Below, piece by piece: positions 21,645 through 32,678 of a stretch of DNA of 64,000 nucleotides. The stretch comes from Pegoplata infirma. Taxonomy: Eukaryota > Arthropoda > Insecta > Diptera > Anthomyiidae. The notes under the pieces are model-generated. The model saw nothing but the letters and a program-made list of their open reading frames with translations. It ran no database searches and had not been told where the DNA came from. The DNA lies in NCBI GenBank assembly GCA_963921195.1, contig OY992536.1, forward strand, positions 228,196,023 to 228,260,022, read 5' to 3'. A program made the position numbers and the translations under genes. Position 1 is the first letter of the stretch. Each line of letters starts with the position of its first letter.

Positions 21645-23494
21645 AAAAAATGCCTGCGATTTTTGCACTCTTGCCCAAAACATTAAATCATGATAATGTT
21701 TTGCGGAAGATTTGGGTGTACTTGCCAAAGCAAAGTTTTTTTAGAAAAAATAATGTTTTATTACTTTGCTATTCCATGCACAACAAATCGAAATATCAGT
21801 CGAGGACCCCATTAAAAAACCAAAAGAGCTGTACATTTGGTAAGTGAGTGCAAAAATTAGTGCAAAAAAATGTTTTCACATTTTGGAGAGTATAAAAGAT
21901 TCGGCACCAAAGAATATAACACTCTCACTTGTTTTATGTACATTTGATAAACAAATAGATAATTTTTATGCGAAAAGCTTAGGCTTGGTGAAAAAGCAGT
22001 TTTGGTAAATAAAATGATTTTTTTTTCACGAAAAACAAAATTATGTTAAAAAAATTTAATGAACCCAAAATTTTTGGTGAAAACAAATTTGAAAAAAAAA
22101 GTTTTTGATGAAATGAAAAATTTTTTGATGTAAAAAAAAATTTATGAAAAAAAAATTTTTTTGGTGAGAAAAAAATTGTTAATAAAAAATTTTATGAAAA
22201 AGAATATGATTAAAAAAAAAAAAATTATGAAAAAAAAATTTAATGAAAAAAAAAAAACAAGTAGAAAAGTTAAATTCGACTTGGCCGAATCTATGAATAC
22301 CCTCCACAATGCCCATTTTAAGTGATAATAAATTTTCTAACGTGAAAAAAATAACAGTTTTGATTAGAAATATTTTATTTTGTTTAAAAAATTTTTTTTT
22401 AGTAATTTTTGAAAAAAAAAAAAAATAAAAATAATTTACTATTTTTTTTTTTTGAGTGTAAAATTTTTTTTGAGTGTAAAATTTTTTTCGAGTGTATTTT
22501 TTTTTTGTTTTGGTATAAAAATATTTTTGAGTGACAAAATTATTTTATTTCATTATTATTTTAGGTGAAGCTAATCTGAAATTCACGGTTTTGCTAAAAA
22601 CTTTTGAACCACTTGACCGCTTTGGCTGAAATTCAAGACGAACGAGGGTTGAGGAACGCAAAAAATATATGCCAAGCTTCAGCATCCTCAGAATTGGTTT
22701 TCGAAAGTTATAGTGCTTTTTTTCTCAAAAATTCACGAAAAACCCTTGCCGAAATTCAGTCTTTTGCTCATAACTTTTAAACCACTGGACCGATTTCGCT
22801 GGATTACAATACCAACCTGGCCAGGTAAATGCCCAACATATATGCCAAACTTCAGGAGCCTCCGTTAAGCCTTTCAAAAGTTAGCGTGTTTTCAACAGAC
22901 AGACAGACGGACGGACGGACGGACATCGCTAGATCGTCTTAAAATCGATCGAGGATCATAAATATATATACTTTATGGGGTCCTAGACCAATATTTCTAG
23001 GTGTTACAAACGGAATGACAAACTTATATATACCCTCTATCACTAGAGTGGAGGGTATAAAAATTAATGAAAAAAAAATTGATGAAGAAAAAATTTGATC
23101 AAAAAAAAAATTTGATGAAAAAAAAATTTGATGAAAAAAAATTGATGAAAAAAAAAATTTGATGAAAAAAAAAAAAAGTTAATGGAAACAAAAAATTTGA
23201 TGAAAAAAAAAATTGATGAAAAAAAAAATTTGAAGAAAAATTTTTTTTTTTTTTTTTTTTGTTGAAAAATAAATATTTTACTTTTTATTTACCAGTTGGT
23301 GAAAAACGGTTTTATTCACCACGATGTGAATTATTATCCAAGTTACAAGCGCAAGTCATTAAAATTTTTGGTTTTATGAAAATGAAAATAGTAATTCCTG
23401 TTTTCTTTTTCGTTAATTGTTAGCTTATATAGTCAAACTGAGGTGGCGTCATGCAACTTTTTTAAAATTAGATACCAGTCTAAAAACATTATCA
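21645..23494 (-). repeat. Arm B of the 22-kb-spaced inverted repeat
   Basis: Reverse complement of 1486-2502, interrupted by the mini-me element at 22257-23063. Shared words include ATTAAATCATGATAATGTTT, TTCGTTAATTGTTAGC and CTGAGGTGGCGTC. The outer end is CTAAAAACATTATCA. It contains an A-rich array of (TTTGATGAAAAAAAA)-like units on both sides of the insertion. Confidence 0.8.
22257..23063 (+). mobile_element. mini-me/DINE-type element, complete copy
   Basis: It starts ACAAGTAGAAAAGTTAAATT, contains the palindrome TTCGACTTGGCCGAA, a GACA/GACG tetranucleotide tract near 22902-22925, then ATCGCTAGATCG and TATATATACTTTATGGGGTC. It ends GAGTGGAGGGTATAAAA, with CTCTATCACTAGAG just before. These are the hallmarks of dipteran mini-me elements: proto-microsatellites of TA and GTCY type around a conserved core, and a Helitron-related origin. 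It is inserted in an A-tract of arm B. Non-coding. Confidence 0.8.
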
Positions 23495-23846
23495 GTTAAA
23501 ATAAATTCCATTGTAAATTAAAAAAAAAAAAAAAATTAAAATTCATTTCTATTTTGACATTTGCAGTCTGATCTATAAAAAAAGGGTTTTCTTTTTTAAT
23601 TCTTTGGAAATTGTAAAAGTTACGTGCATTTGATTAAAGATGCAGAAATTCAATTTCCATACAAATACATTTAGTACACCCGAAACAAACAAATCCATTA
23701 TTTTTTTGTATGAAATTGAATTAATGCATTTTGTTCAACTGCCTGAAAATTTTACATTTTTTGACGGATTTTATTAAAACACCTCCTAGTTCGTTTTAAA
23801 GCTTGAACTTTAAATACGGAAAAAAAAATTTAAAAATTTTAGCATA
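23495..23846. other. Unassigned AT-rich DNA
   Basis: I see nothing beyond A-runs and short words; no open frame or repeat pairing was found. Confidence 0.4.
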
Positions 23847-24368
23847 CACACAAAAAACATTGTAAAATGACAAATAGAAACTTATTATTTTTATTTTTTG
23901 CTACCTCCTATTTTACAAGAATTCCTTGTAATTTTTCAAGCTTTTTACCAATAATTTAATAATTTTACAAGCTTTTTACCAATAATTTTAAAATTTTACA
24001 AGCTTTTTTATAAATAAAATTGTAAATTTACATTTTTTTGACGCGATAAAATTTACAACAAGGTTTCGTGACTTTACTAATTTTTTATGCTACCTCCTAT
24101 TTTACGAGAATTCCTAGTAAAAATTACGAGCTTCTTTGTAATTTTAAAAGCTTTTTACAACTTTTTTGGAGCAATAAAACTTACAACGAATTTTCGTAAA
24201 TTTGCAATATTTTTTGGGTAAAAAAACTTTAGAAATTTGTAAAAGTAAACAAAAATGTAAATTTCGAGCGAAAATTTTTTGTTAAAAAAGAAGGAAAACT
24301 GTCAAATATTGTTAAAATAGGATTACGAGACTTTTTCTAGTAATTTGACAAGTTTATTTTTTCATTGT
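23847..24368 (+). mobile_element. CAC(T/A)-ended MITE (family N), copy 1
   Basis: TA lies before CACACAAAAAAC at the left. The right end, TTTTTTCATTGT followed by TA, is eroded. The interior repeats TTTACAAGCTTTTTACCAAT and contains TTTTTCTAGTAATTTGACAAG, matching 59062-59579 in the same orientation. Both copies are ~520 bp. Confidence 0.7.
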
Positions 24369-24383
24369 TAGGGGTATAACCAA

Positions 24384-25826
24384 CCCAGCAGAAATTTTTC
24401 TGAAACGGCAGCTTTTGGAAAGGAAACTCGAGTCTAGGAGCGCATCCACCATGCTGAATTCGTACATGATTCTCTAAGGCGATGTCACACTTTAAAATGA
24501 CTTATCTTAAGAGCGCTAATTAAAGCATTCGTTTATATAGCGCTGATTAAGCGCTTTCAAGATGCAGTGAATTCATGTTTATTTCTAGAGCTGATTCAAG
24601 AAGAATAAAAATAAAACTATTTCTAAAATACAATTGGAAAATCGAAAATAAAATTGAGTATTTTTGAAAAAAAAAAATTGGAATATCTTAAATACAATTG
24701 ACTATTTATGAAACTTAAATGAATATTTTTAAAATACAATTGAAAATGATGTAAACCAACCTCTGAAAACTTTTTTTTTCGTTTATTTTGTACAAATGTT
24801 TAAAAAACTAAACATTTTTATATCAAAAGCCGTTTAAAGTCCTGACACCATTTTTACTTTTATTTCAGAAAATACAAATTTTATTTCAGAAATTGCCATT
24901 TATATTTCAGAAATTTCTATTTTTATATCAGAAATTTCCATTTACATTTCAGAAATTTTTTACTGTATTTAAGAAATTTCCATTTGTATTTAAGAAATTT
25001 CCAATTTGTATTTCAAAATTTTATAAATGATGAAAATATAAATGAATTTTTAGAAAAAAATTTAGAAAATTTTGAATTGTAAATTTTTGAAATACAATTG
25101 GATTTTTTTTTAAATTAAAATAAAATTTTCTTATGCCTTTATTCAGTATGAGAAATTTTGTACGCAAAACAAAAAACAAATTTGAGTTTTTTGTTTTTGT
25201 TTTACGTACAAATTTTGTAGTCAATCACTTCGACCGAGGTAGCGAATCGTTCATAGCAATTATAAAATTTTTAAATCCAAATGGAAATTTTTTAAATACA
25301 AATGATATTTTCTTAAAAGCATTTAGAAACCTTTTGAAATCATTTAAATTACTTAAATACAATTGGAAATTTTTAAAAAATTAATAAAAATTTCTGTAAT
25401 ACAAATGGAAATTTCTGACACATAAATAGAAATTTCTGAAATATAAATGGATATTTATGTATTTTTTGAAATAACAAGCATTTTCTGTTTTTTTGATTTA
25501 CCATCATTCAAAATATGTTACAAATGTTATGATTGTAGCACTCTTTGCAGCGCCGATAATTGAGTAATAATGATGCAGTCAAATCATGTGTCTTTGTCAA
25601 AAACTCATGCTTTTTCATTCAAAAAGTGTTAAAAATATTAAAAAGGAAAGCAAGTGTGAAATTTTATAAAAAAAATTACTTTATGTTACAAGTTTTATAG
25701 GAAAAATCTTAACAAAAAATTAAATTTTTTTCCCCTTACTTTTACTGCATCCTCAAGAGTGCTCTTTGGACGCGCTTCGGTATGCTATAAGAGATGCTGT
25801 GTCGCCAAAACCTTATTTTTGCTGGG
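24384..25826. mobile_element. CCCAGCA-ended element (family R), copy 1
   Basis: The left end CCCAGCAGAAATTTTT and right end TTATTTTTGCTGGG are inverted. The left ~200 bp and right ~200 bp resemble 29470-29630 and 30120-30270. The interior (24620-25460) is a foldback of ~20-bp units such as AATTTCCATTTGTATTTCAG, in one orientation to about 25015 and in the other from about 25260. Frames through it are chance. No target duplication is clear. Confidence 0.6.
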
Positions 25827-26077
25827 AACATAAGAACCTATCATTGAGCATATTTAGCTTTTTTTCGAATTTCGAGAAAGTTGCCTTTTACGGTCGATAT
25901 TAACACACAAAAATATTGGACCTGTAGGACAATGGATTTGGGTTCCTTTTTTGACTTGAAAATCGGAAAGTTCCGAACAAAGTGAACAAAAATTTAAAAA
26001 ATTTTTTTTTTCTTATTAATTTAAAAATTAAAGGCCAAATTAAATAATACGATATTAAAAAATATATATCTTCTCTG

Positions 26078-26944
26078 CACTCAAAATAATACATTAGTAG
26101 ATTTACTATTTTTTTTTTTGCTAATGCTGGTTAGCTAACTTTTAGCAAATTTTAAGTTGAGATTAGCATGTTAGCAAAAATATCTTGTAAACTTCATTTA
26201 GCGCATTAGCAATTTTAAACAAAATTTGAACTATTTTTTTTTTGCTAGATTTAAAATTGAGTTGACCAAATTTTTACAAGCTTTTTTGCTAATATTAGCA
26301 AAATAAATGGTAAATTTTTTTTCATTTTCAGAAAACTTAAAATGGCGCTATCTCGGAAACTAAGCCAGATAGAGCAAAATGGAGGCCATTTTTGGTTCTC
26401 GAGCTCTCTTCACATCTGTAGACCCTGATGGGCTCTAACTTTGGATCCAAAAAAGATAAATTCCCGAAAATTTTTAAATGCTCATATCTCGGTAAATATT
26501 GCCGACACAAAAAAAAGCCCAAAAGCATTTTTGTAGCTCTCAACACGTAGAACAAGACCGCAAAATAGTCAAAAGCTCTCCGAGTAATATTTTTGAAGTT
26601 ATCGAGTTTTTTAATTCTCAAGACCCCAGTGCTCCCCTATAATCACGTATCTCAAAAACTAAGCAAGGTAGAGCGAAACGGACACAAATTTTGGATCAAA
26701 ACCTATGACGATTTTTAAGGAACCCAACTAGGTCTAGGCCCATCGGGGTCTGGACCTATCGGGTCCGAACCCAATGGGTCCTCAGATGTGTATGAACTAA
26801 GTTAAAAAAAAAAAATTTAGTTAAATAATTATTGGCAAAACATTTTTGCTAACTTTAGCAAAAAAATTGTGGGTTCAAAATCAGCAAATTTTCTAGTAGG
26901 TTTACAAGCTTTTTGTGCTAACATTACAGTTTTTTTTTTGAGTG
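26078..26944 (-). mobile_element. CACTCAAAA MITE (family M), copy 2
   Basis: Ends CACTCAAAATAATAC and TTTTTTTGAGTG; 867 bp, opposite in orientation to copy 1 at 13036-13907. The flanks read CTG and TGC rather than TA, so the duplication has mutated or the ends are slightly eroded. It retains TGGGTTCCTTAAAAATCG (as complement) and the AAGTTATCGAGTTTTTTAAT word where copy 3 was later hit. Confidence 0.8.
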
Positions 26945-27020
26945 TGCACTGAGTCAATGTTACGTTATATTTTCAGCAAAAGCTATTTAAAAATATTTTT
27001 TGTAAAGCAAGAAACAAAAA

Positions 27021-27820
27021 ACAAGTAAGAAAGTTGTAGTCCATATGATACATTACACTAGTATTTTCCGGAAAATGTGTCCCAAGTCCAAACATGGTCC
27101 CATTGGATCTGTCTTTTGTTAGATCTTTATTTGGTGTATAAAACACACACAAATCAAATTTTAATGGAATTGGTTTATTTTTTTGTCAATAGACCGATTT
27201 AACTGAATATCGGTCGAAATTTTTATATGGGACTAAGTCCAACAATGGTCCAAATATATTCCTATTTGATTAGGTTACTAAAGTGCACGTTTACCACCTA
27301 AAAATAAATTTTTATCAAATATTTCCATTGTTATGAATTTTGAGGGAATTATGTGAATATCGGGAGGGTGGTTTGTATTGGGACTACCAGAAGGAATGAC
27401 CCGATTCCTTTGAAATTTGGAATGGAGATTTGTGCATATAATATTTGTTTACCTGCTATATTTCAAAGCGATATCTGTTATAATAAGGTCATTAGAGTCA
27501 TTTAAGCTGAATCCAAAGGGGGCATTTGTATGGGGGCTAGGTCTTAGCATGGACCAATCTCCAATTTCAATAGGCTTCGTCCTTGGGCCAAAAGATGCTT
27601 AAGTTTAAAATTTCAAGTCAATTGATTGAAAATTGCGACCTGCATTGTGCTTAAGCCGATAGATGGACAGACGGACGGACATCGATTAATCGACTCAAAA
27701 AGTAATTCTGAGTCGATCGGTATACATGAAGGTAGGTCTAGGACCAATATTTCGGGTAGTTACAAACATCAGCACAAACTCATTATACCCTGTAGCACAG
27801 AAAGGTGTAGGGTAAAATAA
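27021..27820 (+). mobile_element. mini-me/DINE-type element, variant
   Basis: It starts ACAAGTAAGAAAGTTGTAGT and ends near CTGTAGCACAGAAAGGTGTA with GGGTAAAATAAAA. The tetranucleotide tract is short (GACAGACGGACGGACATCG near 27665). After it comes GAGTCGATCGGTATACATGA, the version of the core seen in many Drosophila-type copies rather than the CTAGATCG version in the other copies here. Non-coding. Confidence 0.75.
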
Positions 27821-28035
27821 AAAAATTTTACTGACAAAAAATTGTTTTTCCCATAAAAACACTTTTTTAGTTATGTCCGAATATAAACTAATATTTTAAC
27901 AAAAAAGTTATTATTTTTTTGCTTTCTTTAAAACCCATGGTCCTACAGGTCCAATATTTTTGTGTTAATATCGACCCGAAAATGCAACTTTTCCGACCCC
28001 GACGTTTCGAAATAAAAAAAGCTAAATTTGGTCCA

Positions 28036-28894
28036 CCATAGTGTAATCGCGTCCCAAATTCAGATTCTTTCTAATTTGAAAACGCTTGCACCACAACTAT
28101 TGGCAATTAGGACCCTTTTACGGGAAAAATAGAAAAAATTACATAAATTCAGTTTTTTTTTATCTCATTGTCAGTGCAGTTTAATAAAAAAAAAACTAGG
28201 AACACTCATTTCCGTCTTTTTGATGCAGCCCTTGACCGAAATTACTCCATGAAAATTGTATTTATATTTTTCCCACTATATGGCGCAATTTTTGCTAAAA
28301 TTTTTAGAAAAAAAAATATTTTTTTATTTCTTTTTTATCAAAATTAATGAACCGATTTGCACATTTTTCATGAAAAATAGAAAATTTTACAAAAATAATA
28401 AAAAAAAAAAATTTTTAATAAATATTAAAAAATATGCAAGAAAATATGTCGTTTAAGCAAAATATGCAAAAACATGAATTTTCATCAAAATATGCAAAAA
28501 TGTGCACTAACAAATCAATGCCATTTTTAAGCAAATTCGATGATTCGCGAAGATAAATACTTTAAGTTGTGCTCAGGCTAACGACAACAAACATGTATTT
28601 ACATGAACCCCCTTGCCCTGCTGATAACAAAAAACGTTATCCGGGGTAATTTTGGTCCAAAAACCTTCTGCACCGATTGCAATTTCTAAAACACCTCAAA
28701 TTATTTTTTTTTTTAAGTTTAATGGTAGGAATCCTTCCCTTCCACCGATTTTTAGGCTTTTGTCGTTTTACAACCAAAAATAAAACAAGAACAAAATAAC
28801 AGTTTAGTAGCGAAAACTGCATCGCGATCAGTGCCGAACCTTTTTTAACATTTGCAAAAAAGGGAACACACACTTTTTATTGATTTTTCATGTA
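28036..28894. other. Unassigned AT-rich DNA
   Basis: Contains long A/T runs (28300-28450) and a stretch beginning CATTTCCGTCTTTTTGATGC. No gene, and no inverted ends were found. Confidence 0.4.
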
Positions 28895-28903
28895 CTTTCT
28901 CAC

Positions 28904-30528
28904 TAGAGTTTGCAAAACGATTAAAATCGTAATCGTAATCGCGATTAATCGCGCCCATTAATCGTAACCGTAATCGTCAAAAAAATCATGCGATTACGAT
29001 TAAAAATTTTCTATGAAATACACTGTTTTTATAACGAATTTAAATCGGTTCCAAAATTTTTTGAAACCCATTTTGAATAGAAACTAAAATTATTTGTCAA
29101 AAAAAACTACATTAGTGTTAAAAACGATTACTTTCGGGACAATTTCAAACAAAATCATTGATTCTGGAATGTTAACTAGACTGGAAAGTTTTTATGGGTT
29201 GGCCTATGATTCAATTGCGATTTTTCTTTCCTTTTCTCGTACAAGTCATTCAAATTTAAAGTAAAATTTAAATTCTGATCTGAGTAAATTTTAAAGAATT
29301 TGGTTTTTAAAATACACACAAAAGGCTTTGGTCAAAAAATTTGGACATGAAATGTTGTCAAAAAACTTAATTTTTTCATACTTTGACCGCTGGTTGACTA
29401 ATGATGCCTTGTAAATTTTTTAAATAAATTTCCTCACAACAGATAACTGGCCATCGGCAGGTATTCTGACACGACCCCGCAGAAATTTTTGTAAACAGGA
29501 AGCAGCTTTTGGAAAGGAATCATGATCCAAAGAGCGAATCCAAATCAGTCACAGTTTAGAGTACTCTTTAGTAGCAAATATAAAAAGATATAAGACCCAG
29601 TAAAATCATGTATCTTTTCAGCGCTGATTAATAGTGCGTTTACATTGGATTTCTAATCAAGTAAATTGCGATTTCAATCTACTTTGCAATCTGTACCGTT
29701 TACATTGGCATTTTTTACATTTGAGAAGATTAAGATTGACATTTTTAACAACAAGTTGGTAATATATGTGTGTGACTGCGTCAAAAGACAGCGACGGTAA
29801 TTAGTCGTCGTATGATTATAAAATAACAATGACGGTGGCATAAACATACTTGGCGGCGTCATCAAAACGTCAGGCTTTGTGTCGGTGTTTTTCAGTGTTG
29901 GAAAATGCAAATAATAGAAATACAGAATTGTATTTAACTTTACCAGATTGCGTTTGCCGATTAGAGTCTAAACTACTAGATTGAAAAAAATAAATTTGTA
30001 TGGGCAATCTAATAGATTGAAACTGAATTGGAGCCACAATCTACTTTAAGCTAGCTTAGAGTGTAAATGCACTATAAAGCACTCTCTATAGAATTTATTT
30101 AAGCGCAATAAAGATGTTAGTAAATCTAGTATTTTTCTCCGAAAATTTTTTTGATCATTTAAAAAGTGTTGAAGATGTCAAAAATTAAAGTATGTGTGAA
30201 ATTTTATCAACAAAGAATTTTAATTATAAGTTTTAAAAAAATCTTAACAAAAAATTTTCAAGGGCGCTCGAGCGCAATAATATACTAAAAAAAAGAGACT
30301 CTGGTGCCAAAATCTCGAATATTTTTTTCTGGAAAAGTTCGAAAGCTTTTAATTTTATTTCTTAAAAATAATAGGTTTTGTTCTTAAAAATATAAATTTC
30401 AAAAGATTTTTTTAAAGATATTGCAACTCAAATTATTTAAAAAAATCGATTAATCGTAATCGCGATTAACGGCAATTTTTTTAATCGTAATCGCGATTAT
30501 GAAATATCTCGATTATTTGCAAACTCTA
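28904..30528. mobile_element. hAT-like element with ATCG-rich ends, 1.6 kb
   Basis: The ends TAGAGTTTGCAAA and TTTGCAAACTCTA are inverted. CTTTCTCAC (9 bp) flanks both sides (28895-28903, 30529-30537), which may be an 8-bp duplication plus one chance base. Both terminal regions contain repeats of ATTAATCG, GTAATCGCGATTA and similar words. The centre contains an R-family fragment and the TAA-duplicating element at 29632-30074. TAGAG-type ends are common in hAT transposons. No transposase is present. Confidence 0.8.
29632..30074. mobile_element. TAGTGC-ended MITE, 443 bp
   Basis: The ends TAGTGCGTTTACA and TGTAAATGCACTA are inverted with one mismatch and flanked by TAA (29629-29631, 30075-30077). 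Removing it joins GCGCTGATTAA to AGCACTC, similar to the CGCTGATTAAGCGC word in the related R-family copy near 24555. The 3-bp TAA duplication fits PIF/Harbinger; a 2-bp TA duplication cannot be excluded. Confidence 0.8.
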
Positions 30529-30537
30529 CTTTCTCAC

Positions 30538-32036
30538 TATGATGGGTCCTTTTTGATATTTGCGAAAAAATGCAAATGGTTATATCCCAATTGTTGATAT
30601 ATCGATGAATACATTTTAAGGCGCTAGATTGAAAAATATTGTATAAACAATTGATAAAGCATAAATTATAAAGAAAATAATGCAAAATTTCGTCAATCAA
30701 AATCTTTGTAAATTTCCATTTTAGATTTAAAAGTGACAATATACATATTTACATGCTTTTGGTTTTCTGAAATTTCTAACGGACATTCCATCCCTTGATA
30801 TGCTTCTGCAAATAATTTCGTCCAAAGAATAGATTAAGGTTCAAAAAAATTTTTTTTTTTGATTTAATAGAAAAATCATATGTTTATCGAAATCAGCAGT
30901 TTTTAATTAATCTAACAATTATTAGCCGAAAATAGATTGATTAATCGATTGGACACCCTATTATTATTATTATAAAATATGTACCATGAATAAATTTTAT
31001 CATATTGATGAAAAGTAACATCAATATGAATTTGTCATCATATGATGATCAAAACAAATAAGCTATCATTGAGCGATCAATTTTATAACTTTTCTTTATA
31101 TTGATGTAACAATTCATCAATATGAAGAAACTATTTCTTTGAGTGTAACACACATATAACATTATTATACTCCACTAATTTTATAATTAATATTAAAGAA
31201 ATCCCATGCGTAAATTAAGGATTTGGTGTTAAGTTGTATGTAAGTATGTATAGGTTTATTTGCTTACACATGTTGTTGTGAAGTTTTTAGTGTAGTAGTA
31301 TGCAAGTGAGCGTATTGAGACTATATTTCGTGTTGTATGTATGTATGTGGTATAATAACAATTATTTGTTTGTTTTGTTGTTTTTGTGTAAACAGTACTT
31401 CTTCTGAAGTCTACTACTTTACTTACTGCACACTTTCATTATTATATGTATGCTTCTTACTTGTGTTGCTGATGTTGCTGCTTGCTGTTGAGACAAGTGA
31501 CAATTAAACTGGTATGTCATCTGTAACAGCAACAACATCAACACAACAACAGATAATTCCTGTCAACACTTTAACATGAGTTTCGTTTTTTCTTTTTTTT
31601 TTTTTGTTATTTTGAAATGAAAATGAGAATTTTCATTTCTTTGTATTGCTATGCAATACAAAAAAAAGGCTTAAAGCAACAAATACTACATGAGTACTTA
31701 GTAAACTTGAAATATACTACGACATACAAAGTTAAAATACTTCTAACTACTTGCTATTCAACTGTCAGATTTTATGAGAATTTTAAGTTTTATTTCAGTT
31801 ACACTAAACAAAATTAATACATTTTGGAATCATTTGTAAATTTGAATAAAGTGCATTATTTATAGCACGAAATCAGAAGAAACATAAAAATATTTAGGGT
31901 TAAACGGTTTTCATATATTTTTTTATAGATTCAATTGAAATATTTTATGGCCACAAAAATTTATTTTATTGCGAAAAATAATATCAGTATGAAAAATATT
32001 GTCCGACAGCCAATATCAAACATGAACGGGAAAAAA
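30538..32036. other. Largely non-repetitive host-like DNA
   Basis: From about 31160 the sequence resembles ordinary fly intron or intergenic DNA: TGTATGTATGTA runs, TTGTTGTTTTTGTGTAAAC, and GTTGCTGATGTTGCTGC opposite CAACAACATCAACACAACAAC. At 30990-31140 there is an inverted AT-rich segment around TCATATTGATGAAAAG and CAATATGAAG. No supported coding exon. Confidence 0.5.
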
Positions 32037-32502
32037 TGCATTTACAGTTTTAATTTCGCAATCTATTTTCCTTTTAAAAGGTATTCAAAGTATTAAAGGA
32101 TAACATTTTGTAAAATATTTCTGAACTATTTATACTTTTCTTATAATGTCACTATTGATGGCAAATGAAAGAGAAAAATGATCGCTAATTTTTTCAATTT
32201 TTTTTACCATATCTGGAAAATAAACGTGTATAATATCCCTCAAAACTTTATCAAAACATTTTGTTAAAAATTGTAAATGATATTGAAGCATAAGTGTTGT
32301 TGCGGCAACAACAAAATACATGTAAAAATATTGCTGTCTGCAGCTTGCTGCTGTATTGTGAACAAACACTAATGTTTTGAATGGGCATTACTTACCTCCT
32401 TTGTTTTTTAATATCACAAAATCTTTTTTAAATTTCAACTCAACTGAAATAAATGTTTAAAAAAACCGGCAGTGTTTGGAATTAAGAAAAACTGTAAATG
32501 CA
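32037..32502. mobile_element. Foldback MITE, family F copy 2
   Basis: TGCATTTACAGTTTTAATTT at the left and AACTGTAAATGCA at the right are inverted and match the ends of 9500-9971. The left ~200 bp match that copy (CATTTTGTAAAATATTTCTG, then TGGCAAATGAAAGAG); the interior differs and includes GTTGTTGCGGCAACAAC. Confidence 0.65.
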
Positions 32503-32678
32503 GTTGTGTAAACAAGACCTTGAACCATCACTGAGAAATGTTTAAGGATTACCCCACTTTATCCGTAAAAGTTACAGAGGGTTAAAGTTGAAAAATCGAT
32601 AACAATGGCTTGAAATAAACCATAGTTTTTACCTTTTTTCGCTTTTTTTTTTTTTTAAGTTCTTTCCAAGGTCGGTAC

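Larger units (their letters stand above)
25851..28035. mobile_element. Inverted-repeat element holding two insertions
   Basis: The left arm (25851-26000) and right arm (27830-28035) are inverted: ACAAAAATATTGGACCTGTA against TCCTACAGGTCCAATATTTT. The palindrome at 15989-16190 belongs to the same family. Inside are the M-family MITE at 26078-26944 and a mini-me element at 27021-27820, leaving little of the original interior. Confidence 0.65.

Noticed and set aside
1486..23494. Polinton/Maverick-type giant element bounded by the 1-kb inverted repeats
   Set aside because: None of the expected genes (polymerase B, integrase, ATPase, capsid) is visible, and the interior is explained by other nested elements.
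29674..29910. 78-codon minus-strand frame rich in proline and threonine
   Set aside because: Lies wholly inside the 29632-30074 MITE and extends through no recognisable motif.
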